A DNA stretch of 64,000 nt from Mycobacterium paragordonae (GTDB lineage: Bacteria > Actinomycetota > Actinomycetes > Mycobacteriales > Mycobacteriaceae). The translations under genes were made by a program, and so were the position numbers. Where the stretch lies: contig NZ_CP025546.1 of the NCBI RefSeq assembly GCF_003614435.1, forward strand, positions 3,906,001 to 3,970,000, given 5' to 3'. Below are positions 17,200 to 25,740 of this stretch, one piece after another. Each line of letters opens with the position of its first letter. Within the stretch, counting starts at the first letter, position 1. The notes beneath the pieces are model-generated. The model was not told where the DNA came from, ran no database searches, and worked only from the letters and a program-made list of their open reading frames with translations.

Positions 17200-18713
17200 C
17201 GTGCGCCAACGGATTCTGCGCGACGTTCAAATCGGTAATCGGAGAGCCGGAAGGTGCGGCTACGCCAGTAAGTCTCCAGGGTAGTTGACGGACGCAACGG
17301 AACATCGCCGTGTTTGTCGAAATAGTAACTGTTGGCATTGGAACAGCTCGGCTGCCAGAAAACCTGTCGATGTCGGCGGCTAACCATGTCACCGAAGTAG
17401 CGATCGTTCGCCTGCTGTCTGACCTCTACGTAATCAGCCTTCAGCGTGCGCGCACGACGAAGACAGCGGACGATATGCCGACTTTGCGCCTCGATGAGTG
17501 TGAAGTACGAGGAGCCGTTGTAACCATAGGGACCGAAGATATTGAAGTGATTCGGGAACCCTGGGACGCTCACACCCTCGAAGGCTTGGAGGCGGTGCTC
17601 ATCCCACCAGGCAGACTGCTCCACTCCACCGCGTCCCTTCAGCACATAAGTCGGCATATTGCCCGACTCCATCACTTTGAACCCGGTGGCCAAGACCATG
17701 ACATCGATCGGATAACTCTTGCCATCTTCAGTGTGAACCGAGGCATGGTCGACATGGGTGATGCCGCTGGTCTCGAGCGAAACATTGCGACGGTTGTACG
17801 TTGCGAGATAGGAATTGTGGAAACTCGGTCGCTTACAACCCAACGAATAGCGAGGAATGAGTTGGTCTCGAGTCACCGGATCGTCGACCGCCCGACGCAT
17901 ATAGCGTTTCGCCGCCTCTTCCATGAGGTCCGACACAGGGATCAACGAGTGAAAATGAGCTGCGATGGGAAATGTGAACTCGACGAACGCCTGACTCGCA
18001 GTGCGCGTCATCAGTTGTGCCCCTGGCACCAACCGCATCACTGTCGCGGCCCAGCTCGGTATGGAGAAATCCGGCTTCGGCAAGCAGTAAATCGGCGTTC
18101 GCTGGAAGACCGTCAGACTTGATGCGATCTTCGCGACTTCGGGAATCAGCTGCACCGCAGATGCCCCAGTCCCGATCACCGCCACCCGCTTACCGGTGAG
18201 ATCTTTCGTATGGTCCCATCTGGCCGTATGCAGCGTCACGCCGGCGAAGTCGCGCACTCCTGGAATATCAGGCCACTTCGGCCGACTGAGAACGCCAGAG
18301 CAATTTATCACAAAACGCGCGGTCAGATTCTGACCAGAGGAGCAGCTCAGCCGCCATAGTGCGGCGCCTTCGTCGAAACAGGCTTCGTCCACAGTCGTGT
18401 TGAACCGGATGTAATTTTGGAGTCCGTATTTTTCTACACACCGCTCTGCATAAGCCTTCAACTCATCCCCGTGAGCGTAAGTACGTGACCAGGATGTTCG
18501 CATCTCATAAGAGAACTGGTAACTATAGGACGGAATATCGACCGCTATTCCCGGATACGTATTCCAGTGCCATGTACCGCCGACGCCATCGGCGTCATCG
18601 ACTATAAGAAAGTCCGCAAATCCGGCCTTCAACAGGCTGATCGCTGTACCAATCCCAGAAAACCCGGCTCCGACTATTACAATTTCGTAGTGCTGCCCAG
18701 ACTCAGAACCCAT
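17196..18713 (-). CDS. Baeyer-Villiger-type flavin monooxygenase 2
   Basis: 505 residues. FAD Rossmann motif GAGFSG at 15-20, WNTYPGIAVDIPSYSYQFS (49-67), BVMO fingerprint FAGVTLHTARWDH at 155-167 and NADPH motif GTGASAVQLIP from 180. Clearly divergent from the other two copies, so the three enzymes may take different ketones. Translationally coupled to the downstream esterase and 47 bases after BVMO3. Confidence 0.92.
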   Translation of the reverse strand: MGSESGQHYEIVIVGAGFSGIGTAISLLKAGFADFLIVDDADGVGGTWHWNTYPGIAVDIPSYSYQFSYEMRTSWSRTYAHGDELKAYAERCVEKYGLQNYIRFNTTVDEACFDEGAALWRLSCSSGQNLTARFVINCSGVLSRPKWPDIPGVRDFAGVTLHTARWDHTKDLTGKRVAVIGTGASAVQLIPEVAKIASSLTVFQRTPIYCLPKPDFSIPSWAATVMRLVPGAQLMTRTASQAFVEFTFPIAAHFHSLIPVSDLMEEAAKRYMRRAVDDPVTRDQLIPRYSLGCKRPSFHNSYLATYNRRNVSLETSGITHVDHASVHTEDGKSYPIDVMVLATGFKVMESGNMPTYVLKGRGGVEQSAWWDEHRLQAFEGVSVPGFPNHFNIFGPYGYNGSSYFTLIEAQSRHIVRCLRRARTLKADYVEVRQQANDRYFGDMVSRRHRQVFWQPSCSNANSYYFDKHGDVPLRPSTTLETYWRSRTFRLSDYRFERRAESVGAR

Positions 18714-18760
18714 TACTTCCTCACGTGCGCTTTGATGTTTACCCTATCCGCTGCTGCAGT

Positions 18761-20260
18761 TCAGCGTGTTTGTGTCAACTTCAGGTCAGCATCGTCACGC
18801 CGAGTGATATCGTAATCCCGCATATCCAGACGGGACAGTTCCCTGGTGAACTGAGTCGCAAAGCCCGGATACATCGTGCCGTTATAGCCATCCTCTGTTA
18901 AATACCAGCTGCTGCAACCCGAGTTCCATGTCGTGCGTCGTAACCGCCGCTGAATATTGGAGTGGTACGCGTTTTGGCTATTCTCTTTCACATCCAGGGT
19001 ATGGACTCCGTTACCTTGGTCGCGCAAGAGCTCGATCGCTTTTACGATGTAATCGATTGCCGCCTCCATATATAGAAGAGCGGAGTTGTGGCCAGGACCG
19101 GAATTAGGCCCGAAAGTGAAGAACAAATTCGGATACCCGGCCACACTCACGCTCTTGTAGGCAAATCTCCCCTCAGACCACGCGTCTTCGAGTTTTCGCC
19201 CGTCGCGCCCCAGGATCGGAAATGGCGTACCGCGTTTACACACATCGAAGCCTGTCGCGAATACTATGCAGTCCACCTCATGCTCGATGCCGTCGGCGGT
19301 TCGAATTCCGTTCGGAGCCAGTGTGGCGATCGGCCAGCTGACGAGTTTGCAGTTATCGGCCTGGAGAGCAGGGTAATAGTCGTTAGTCATAAGCATGCGT
19401 TTGCACCCAGGTCTGAACTGCGGTGTTAGCTGACGTCTCAACCAGGTATCCTTCACCTGCCGACGCAGATTCGCCTTCGCGGCCGCTTGGATGACAGATG
19501 TGGCAGCGGTATCCCAAACCATGCCCACGGCCATGACCTCATGCGCCCAAAACCACGCACCTCGTAGGGCCTGTTCGGTTGCCGGCATGCGCTTGAAAGT
19601 CGAACGCGCCCAGGCCGGATGCCGGAAATTCACCCTCGGTAGGACCCAGCCGGGCGTCCTCTGAAACACCTTGACCGACGCCGCCAACTGGACCAATTCG
19701 GGAACGATCTGCACAGCGCTCGCCCCGGTCCCGATAACCGCCACCCTCTTACCGCTCATGTCATAGGAGTGGTCCCACCGAGCACTGTGAATCTTTTTCC
19801 CCTCGTACGACTCGATGCCACGAATATCCGGGAAACTGGCGTCAGCAAGTGGTCCGCTAGCCATCACGACTGAACGGCCCCGATACCGCCTGCCGCCGGT
19901 CGTGTCGACAACCCACTCTCCGGCATCCTCGTCGAATTCCAGTGCACTCACGTCCGCACCGAAATGAATGAACCTCCCAAGATCGTATTTCGCGACAATC
20001 GCGTCGATATAGGCGAGGATCTCTGCGCTCCCCGAGTATGCGCGAGTCCAGCCTGGGTTCGGCTCGAACGAGTAGGAGTACAGCAATGACGGAATGTCGC
20101 AGGCGGCGCCGGGGTAAGTGTTGTCACGCCAGGTGCCCCCGACGCGATGTGATCGCTCCAAGATGACAAAGTCGTTAACGCCCGCTTGAAGCATTCTCAT
20201 CGCCGTACCGATACCCGCGAAGCCGGCGCCGACGATCAAAGTCGTTACCGTGTCCGTCAT
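18761..20260 (-). CDS. Baeyer-Villiger-type flavin monooxygenase 3
   Basis: 499 residues. GAGFAGIGTAMR FAD motif, TYPGAACDIPSLLYSYS, fingerprint YEGKKIHSARWDH (Tyr in place of the first Phe), and second Rossmann motif IGTGASAVQIVP. More like copy 1 than copy 2. The ATG at 20260 overlaps the diiron-protein stop (ATGA), placing it directly in the SDR-diiron-BVMO operon. Confidence 0.92.
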   Translation of the reverse strand: MTDTVTTLIVGAGFAGIGTAMRMLQAGVNDFVILERSHRVGGTWRDNTYPGAACDIPSLLYSYSFEPNPGWTRAYSGSAEILAYIDAIVAKYDLGRFIHFGADVSALEFDEDAGEWVVDTTGGRRYRGRSVVMASGPLADASFPDIRGIESYEGKKIHSARWDHSYDMSGKRVAVIGTGASAVQIVPELVQLAASVKVFQRTPGWVLPRVNFRHPAWARSTFKRMPATEQALRGAWFWAHEVMAVGMVWDTAATSVIQAAAKANLRRQVKDTWLRRQLTPQFRPGCKRMLMTNDYYPALQADNCKLVSWPIATLAPNGIRTADGIEHEVDCIVFATGFDVCKRGTPFPILGRDGRKLEDAWSEGRFAYKSVSVAGYPNLFFTFGPNSGPGHNSALLYMEAAIDYIVKAIELLRDQGNGVHTLDVKENSQNAYHSNIQRRLRRTTWNSGCSSWYLTEDGYNGTMYPGFATQFTRELSRLDMRDYDITRRDDADLKLTQTR

Positions 20261-21180
20261 TTAGCGACCGGTTCATAGGTCAGTTCATCCGTCCATGAAG
20301 GCGGTCGCCCGAGTACTTGCACGGGGAAGATGTCGATCGCATTGCCTAAGCGCTGGGAAACGAAGTGAAGGGGTTGGGACCGCTTGATCGAGGAGGACAT
20401 GTGGGCCTTCAAGATGTGATATCCAGGCACCCTCCGCGTGTGCTCACTGCGGTCCCCGACATTGCCATATCGCGTCACCGCGTTGTACAGCTTCTCTTCG
20501 GATAGCCCCATCGCGTTGAGATTCATCAACATGCGCGTGAGAAGCGGTATATACAGCAACGCGCCAGTGAGAATACGGGGGTCCATCACAGCGCCGACCG
20601 TTTGGATTGCATGGATTCGCATGGGACTGGCGCCGAGGTCATTCAGGACTTGAAAACCTACTGCAAGGTGCCGCGATTCGTCGCTGTTGACCTTATTGAA
20701 TACTTCCCCGCAAATTGGGTCGTCGACCTCATCAAGGAGAAATTTCAGCAGGGCCCCGTCCAGCGCGGTCTCCAGTGCGGGAATCGCGGCGCCGATGACA
20801 GTCAGAGGAAGAGCCTCAGCGTACCGATCTAGCCACTCGATCACGAGACGGATGTTCTTATTCGGTACAGGCTTTTCGCCTTCCTCGATCATGCCCCAGC
20901 GACGCATCAGAGCAAGTTCGGCGTTGGCGTGACGCTGCTCCTCGGCGTGAAAGTAACGGTAAATGTCTCCGAGCGCTTCGAAGGGCGCCTTCGGGGCCAT
21001 CGCAGCAAAGGCGCGCGCTCCGACATGCTCAATCCACACCACGTCGGACATGAATTGCTTGAGTTTGGGACGCTGTTCGTCGGTGATCAACTCCGCACCA
21101 GGGGCGCCCCAATCGATATCGGCGAGAGCCCATTGCTTGTTCTTGATCGTCTCGAGCATGTCGCTATATGCGAACGCCAT
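20257..21180 (-). CDS. Ferritin-like diiron-carboxylate protein of unknown function
   Basis: 307 residues, helical. Candidate iron ligands appear as EHVG, EEQRHANAE, ALETALDG and DESRHLAVG, giving the paired Glu and ExxH pattern of ferritin-like diiron oxygenases. No Rieske or P450 features. It sits between the SDR (1-base gap) and BVMO3 (4-base overlap), so it is made with a ketone-oxidising set and may hydroxylate or desaturate the same substrate. Not a recognised alkane monooxygenase; it could also be an oxidase or a non-catalytic partner. Confidence 0.8.
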   Translation of the reverse strand: MAFAYSDMLETIKNKQWALADIDWGAPGAELITDEQRPKLKQFMSDVVWIEHVGARAFAAMAPKAPFEALGDIYRYFHAEEQRHANAELALMRRWGMIEEGEKPVPNKNIRLVIEWLDRYAEALPLTVIGAAIPALETALDGALLKFLLDEVDDPICGEVFNKVNSDESRHLAVGFQVLNDLGASPMRIHAIQTVGAVMDPRILTGALLYIPLLTRMLMNLNAMGLSEEKLYNAVTRYGNVGDRSEHTRRVPGYHILKAHMSSSIKRSQPLHFVSQRLGNAIDIFPVQVLGRPPSWTDELTYEPVAK

Positions 21181-21181
21181 T

Positions 21182-22048
21182 TCACTGCTCCCTCTGTTCG
21201 GCTGGATCGTTCCATGAGGCCACGCGCTCCACCAGCCCCAACGCCCGCGTAAACTGACCGGGTAAAGCTCTTTTCAGTTGCCACAAAATTTTCGCGTCCA
21301 GTTGGGGCACTACATAGATTTGTCCGCGATCGTGCGCGTTCAAGGTCGTTCGAGCCACTTGATCCGGCGAAATGCCGGTCCACCTCATCAGGTTGGTCGC
21401 GAGTTTCGCCGCCGACTCCTCAATCTGAGGATTTTTGGCGATGTTCGTCTTGACGAAGGTGGGGCAAAGCACTGTGACATTGACGTTAGTACCGCTCAGT
21501 TCGGCCGCCAAGGTCTCGGACAGAGCGAGCACTCCGGCCTTACTCACGTTGTATGCCCCCATTCGGGGCGCCGAGCCGAAACTCGCGGCGGACGCCACAT
21601 TGATCACTCCGCCACGGCCGTTGCTCCGGAGCCGGGGAACGAAAGTCTCGCACCCGTAGATAACACCCCAAAGGTTGACAGAAATCGCAGCGTTCCAGTC
21701 CTCGACCGACGTAGCGCCGATGCGATTGCCGCCCGCACCGATTCCGGCGTTGTTGATCACCAGGCTCGCCGCCTTGCCAAACCAGTCTTCACTGGCATCA
21801 GCGAGGTTACGGACCTGCTCAAGGTCGGTGACGTCGCATACGACGTCGAAACCCTCGCCGCCGGCCTGCCTCACCAACTCGGCCGACTCTTTCGCAGTGA
21901 TGGGGTCTTTGTCCGCACACACAACACGTCCACCTCGGCGTGCAAGCTCAACGGCGAACGCGCGGCCGATACCGCTCCCTGCGCCTGTGACTACTGCGTG
22001 GGCGCGGTGGGTTCTACCTGGTGAACTACCGAACGGCAAGAACCTCAT
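21182..22048 (-). CDS. Short-chain dehydrogenase/reductase (SadH-like)
   Basis: 288 residues from the ATG at 22048. Classical SDR with the cofactor motif TGAGSGIGRA, structural NNAG, catalytic Ser in VASAASFGSAP and YNVSK (Tyr/Lys). An Arg/Asp-containing second strand (VVCADKDP) suggests preference for NAD. First gene of the leftward BVMO operon, divergent from the TetR gene 22169-22810. A secondary alcohol/ketone conversion feeding the BVMOs is the natural role (inference). Confidence 0.9.
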   Translation of the reverse strand: MRFLPFGSSPGRTHRAHAVVTGAGSGIGRAFAVELARRGGRVVCADKDPITAKESAELVRQAGGEGFDVVCDVTDLEQVRNLADASEDWFGKAASLVINNAGIGAGGNRIGATSVEDWNAAISVNLWGVIYGCETFVPRLRSNGRGGVINVASAASFGSAPRMGAYNVSKAGVLALSETLAAELSGTNVNVTVLCPTFVKTNIAKNPQIEESAAKLATNLMRWTGISPDQVARTTLNAHDRGQIYVVPQLDAKILWQLKRALPGQFTRALGLVERVASWNDPAEQREQ

Positions 22049-22114
22049 CTGCTTGCCTTTCGGATCGCGACACTGATTTCCGGTGCGGGAGACCATTGAT
22101 TTGGGGGCATCAGC

Positions 22115-22138
22115 CACCATTGGTGTCGCATGCCACCA
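22115..22138. promoter_or_regulatory. Candidate TetR operator for the BVMO operon
   Basis: CACCA-T-TGGTG at 22115-22125 is a perfect 11-bp palindrome, and another CACCA at 22134-22138 pairs with the same TGGTG across 8 bases. It lies in the 120-bp gap between the SDR operon and the divergent TetR gene, so autoregulation and control of the BVMO operon are plausible. Confidence 0.45.
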
Positions 22139-22168
22139 GTTTGGTCGTGAGCCCGACGTTTTGTCAAG

Positions 22169-22810
22169 ATGTTTGATGTGCGGTCGAGAAACACGCGCTG
22201 GGGTGGTCGGACCGGTGCTGAGCGTCGAGCAGAGCGACGGCAGCAATTGATCGAGGCTGCGACCGAGATTTGGAGTGAGAGCGGTTGGGCCGCAGTGACT
22301 ATGCGCGGCGTGTGCGCCCGGACAGGGCTCAACGATCGATACTTCTACGAGGACTTCAAGACGCGCGAGGATCTTCTCGTCGCAGCGTGGGATGGCGTTC
22401 GCAATGACATGCTCGGCGAGGTTTCCGCGCTCTTCGACGAGCGTGTGGATCGGCCGCCGATCGAAACCATCACCGCGGCGATCGCCATCGTGGTCGACCG
22501 GATCGCACGCGATCCTGGCCGGGCGCACATCCTCCTCGCTCAGCATGTAGGTAGCTCACCGCTGCAAGATCGCCGCGCTGTGGCGCTGCAGGAGGCAACG
22601 CAGTTGGTCGTCGAGGCAAGCCGGCCACATCTCAGAGAAGACGCCGACGAGACGGCCCTTCGTATGGACACTTTGGTTGCGGTGGGGGGGTTCGTCGAAG
22701 TCATCACGGCCTGGCACTCCGGTTTGCTCGCGGTGACCGAAAAGGAAGTGGTCGCGCACACGAGCCGACTGGCTGAAACCTTGGCTCAACGCTACGTCGT
22801 CAGCGGCTGA
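22169..22810 (+). CDS. TetR-family regulator
   Basis: 213 residues. N-terminal TetR HTH at about 25-70 (MRGVCARTGLNDRYFYEDFK), then a helical ligand-binding domain. Divergent from the SDR-diiron-BVMO operon, whose promoter shares a 120-bp gap with a palindrome, so it is the likely local repressor, with an alkanone or acyl compound as possible inducer. Confidence 0.9.
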   Translation: MFDVRSRNTRWGGRTGAERRAERRQQLIEAATEIWSESGWAAVTMRGVCARTGLNDRYFYEDFKTREDLLVAAWDGVRNDMLGEVSALFDERVDRPPIETITAAIAIVVDRIARDPGRAHILLAQHVGSSPLQDRRAVALQEATQLVVEASRPHLREDADETALRMDTLVAVGGFVEVITAWHSGLLAVTEKEVVAHTSRLAETLAQRYVVSG

Positions 22811-22976
22811 GGCTTAACCTTTCCGTGAGTTTCGAGGCCGACTGCACTTGTCTGTATGACTGTCGCCTTGACCCGCCACCGGGCATCCAATCCGTGACGA
22901 CAGGCGCGCTGTCGATTGTTTGGAGGAACGACGCAGAAACAGTGTCTTTCTGCGTCGCCCTCCTCACGCACTTTTG

Positions 22977-23846
22977 CTACCCCGGCTGAGCGATGACCTT
23001 CTGTGAGCCGTCTTGGTCGAACAGTTCCTTGCTCCATCGCTCCAGGACCGCGGTGCTGTCCCAATCATCAGGGTGGAAGCCGGGGCGGTTGTACGAACGG
23101 AATCGCTGCAGCGCATCGGCGGTGAACATCGGGGTGCGACTGAAGCGACGTAGGCTACGCACCAACGTGACCGGGTTATACGAGGCCTTGTCAGAGGCCA
23201 TCGACAGCGCAGTCTGCAGAATGAGTTCGCCGAACAGAATTGCAGAGGCGATCCGCATGCCCCGTACGCGGGTGCGCTCGGTGCCTCCAATCAGCCGATA
23301 GGCGTCGAAGGCGACGGCTTTGTGCTCCGACTCCTCGAACGCATGCCACAGCAGAATCGGTCGAACCTCTGTCTGTCCGATGAGCTTCTGCGCGTCATCG
23401 CTGGTGAGAATGATTTCAGCGAGCGTCGCGGTGTAGTGCTCCAATGCAGAGGTCATCGACAGCCGCATTTCTGGCGAAAAGCGCCGCTCCAATCGCTTGA
23501 TCAGGCGTGCGACGTGGCGGTCGATCCGCGCGGTCGGATAACCCATGGCCTGGAGCCGTTCGTTGAGGAGCCGATGCTGGTGTCGGTGTGTGGCCTCTTG
23601 CCCGATGAAACCCTTGACCGCTGTCAGCAATTGGGGATCGTCGATGGAACTCTGGAAATACTTGACCGAGCGGATGAAGAAGTCTTCCCCTTCCGGGAAG
23701 GTCGCAGAAAGCACCGAGATGAAATGGCTCATCACCAGGTCGCCATCCACGAAGTGTCGCCGCTTCGTGGAGGTGGGCATGGGGAAACGAACGCGCCGGG
23801 GTTTTGGCAATACACGGCTCTTGGTCGAGGCTCGATCTTCCGGCAT
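22977..23846 (-). CDS. Predicted metal-dependent hydrolase (PF10118-type)
   Basis: 289 residues. Typical family motifs FPEGEDFFIRSVKYF, FIGQEATHRHQH, ALEHYTA and FEESEHKAVAFD, which together give a helical, probably diiron-like metal centre. The family is named 'metal-dependent hydrolase' but its reaction is not well defined. Divergent from the TetR gene at 23920, with 73 bases between them. A second helical metalloprotein in this cargo besides 20257-21180. Confidence 0.85.
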   Translation of the reverse strand: MPEDRASTKSRVLPKPRRVRFPMPTSTKRRHFVDGDLVMSHFISVLSATFPEGEDFFIRSVKYFQSSIDDPQLLTAVKGFIGQEATHRHQHRLLNERLQAMGYPTARIDRHVARLIKRLERRFSPEMRLSMTSALEHYTATLAEIILTSDDAQKLIGQTEVRPILLWHAFEESEHKAVAFDAYRLIGGTERTRVRGMRIASAILFGELILQTALSMASDKASYNPVTLVRSLRRFSRTPMFTADALQRFRSYNRPGFHPDDWDSTAVLERWSKELFDQDGSQKVIAQPG

Positions 23847-23919
23847 CTTGACGGGGTCCTTCCTCCGTTGCGTGATCTGACTTTAGGCCTTGTCACATGA
23901 GACTGCCAGAATGTAGGGC

Positions 23920-24609
23920 ATGAGTCCAGCACGTGTTTATGGCGGGCTGTCCGCAACTCAACGCGATGCGCAGCGCCGCGCACTGCTGATTGACGCCGCG
24001 GTCGCGCTCATGGGCAAGCAGGGAGCCGCCGCGTGCACCGTGACCGCTGTGTGTACGGAGTCAGGAGTGACGAGCCGGTACTTCTACCAGCAGTTTCGCG
24101 ACAGAGACGCGCTCCTGCGTGCGATGTTCACCAAGATCTCCACCACCTTCCAAGCCGTGATCACCAAGGCGATACCGGATGACACCGTTGCTCCTCAAGA
24201 ACTCGCTTACGCTCCGATAAAGGCCCTGGTTCAGATGATCGAGAACGATCCCAGCATGGCCCGCATATTGTTTGTCGAATCGGGCGCTGAACCCCTGCTT
24301 CGGCAGCTGCGAAGCGAACTGATGTCCGAATTTGCGGAGCTCGTCCTCAGAGAGGCCCGCCTGCATCTCGATATACCCAGCGAGGTGATTCAGGTCGCAG
24401 ATCTCGCCGCTACCTACGGTGTCGGGGGCCTGTTCGAGATTCTCCGTCGCTGGATAGACGGACAACTAAACCTATCGACCGAAGTGCTTATCGAGCATTG
24501 TGCGGGTTTTCTCGGCAGTCTTGGCCTGTATACCCTCGGCCAGAAACCTGACCCGGCCGCTTCGCACATCCAGGTCGATATCAACTCCCCGGCGGGCCAC
24601 AACAGATGA
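23920..24609 (+). CDS. TetR-family regulator
   Basis: 229 residues with HTH at about 20-60 (CTVTAVCTESGVTSRYFYQQ) and a helical effector domain. Divergent from the PF10118-type gene, which it probably regulates. Related in motif to the 22169 regulator (same RYFY recognition-helix ending). Confidence 0.9.
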   Translation: MSPARVYGGLSATQRDAQRRALLIDAAVALMGKQGAAACTVTAVCTESGVTSRYFYQQFRDRDALLRAMFTKISTTFQAVITKAIPDDTVAPQELAYAPIKALVQMIENDPSMARILFVESGAEPLLRQLRSELMSEFAELVLREARLHLDIPSEVIQVADLAATYGVGGLFEILRRWIDGQLNLSTEVLIEHCAGFLGSLGLYTLGQKPDPAASHIQVDINSPAGHNR

Positions 24610-24771
24610 GACCGGCGGTATTTTCGCCGACACGCTGCGGCGTCACGCTACCGAAGGCTGGTACACCACGATGTGGTCGAGTACGCGTTTGCTTAGCAAA
24701 CCCCCTGTCGGCCCCGGTTCAATCCTGAGCAGCCTGCGCCGGTTGAAAAATGAGCAGATTTACGGGTTGAG

Positions 24772-25149
24772 TCATCCTTCCCAGGGTGGTCGCGCAGTGC
24801 AGCGTATTGACGACGCCTTCTGTATGGAGCTAGTGAAGTGATCCAGCGTGACGACGACGAATAACCCGGACGCGGACGCGACCAGCTGGCCGGTGGCTTC
24901 CTCGCGCAATTCTGTCCGCACTTCGAGTTTCCGGCCGGTTCTGGACACGAGCTCCGCGCTGACCTCGTAGGGAACCCCCAGCAATACCGGCGCGAAGAAC
25001 TCGGTGTCGAGCTTACGGGTGACGGCCATCTCACCGACGACGTAGAGCAGCATGCCCACCGTGTCGTCAAGAACCGTCATGACTGCGCCGCCATGTGCGA
25101 TCCCGGGTGCGCCGCGATGTCGGCCGTCGAAGATATGCCTGGCGCCCAC
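24772..25149 (-). CDS. PaaI-type hotdog thioesterase, start codon apparently lost
   Basis: Hotdog thioesterase with IAHGGAVMTVLDDTVG (catalytic helix) and RTGRKLEVRTEL. The only normal start in frame is the GTG at 25149, which would give 125 residues and drop the family's N-terminal part. The same frame is open further upstream to 25330 and encodes family-like HPWCLGCGTDNPHG. A strong ribosome-binding site AGGAGG (25329-25334, minus strand) precedes this extension, but the codons at normal spacing are GTC and ATC. The original start has therefore probably mutated, and the gene may be weakly expressed or dead. Confidence 0.7.
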   Translation of the reverse strand: MGARHIFDGRHRGAPGIAHGGAVMTVLDDTVGMLLYVVGEMAVTRKLDTEFFAPVLLGVPYEVSAELVSRTGRKLEVRTELREEATGQLVASASGLFVVVTLDHFTSSIQKASSIRCTARPPWEG

Positions 25150-25479
25150 CCCGTCGCCACGCCGACGCGCTCGCAGGCGATGACCGTGCGGATTGTCTGT
25201 GCCGCAACCAAGGCACCACGGATGGTGCGCATCGAGGTAGTCGCCGTCGGCGGCGATAACACGATTCTGAAAGTTATGCCACCACGCGATGGCCGAATCT
25301 TCTTCCGCTTGCTCGTCGATGACGAAATCCTCCTAAATAGGACCACGCAGTGCATGGACCACCATGCGACTGAAGAACTGCGCCGACGTCGGCTGGGCTG
25401 ATCGCCCGAAGACAGTATGTAAAGGACTCGTTAGCCCGCCGAGATCATCGCTGCGGTACACCTTCCAGTTCCGTCACTA

Positions 25480-25740
25480 TCAGCCATTTGGTCCTGCCCC
25501 GCAATACGCCCTCGACGCTGTCGCCGCATAGCTCGCCCGATAATGCTCGGGGTCGTCGTCGGTGCTATAGGGGTCATACCAAATCCTGTCCCCCACAGCG
25601 GTGACGGTCAACCTCGCCTTCTGCACAAGGGTCACGAACGTCACCGACCGCGTTCTGGGCGAAGCGCTGAACATCGTCATGCTGCCAATCGAGAAACCAG
25701 TAGTCTTCAGGAAACTCGATTGATTTGAAGTGCCACTCAC
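25480..25740 (-). pseudogene. Broken transglutaminase-like gene (relative of 12414-13067)
   Basis: Residues matching the intact transglutaminase-like protein appear in two frames: EFPEDYWFLDWQHDDVQRFA in one, then RIWYDPYSTDDDPEHYRASY and ASRAYC in the other, so there is a frameshift near 25630. The product ends a few residues after the presumed catalytic Cys; the rest of the domain is gone. It directly follows the BtrH_N-type gene. Confidence 0.8.
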
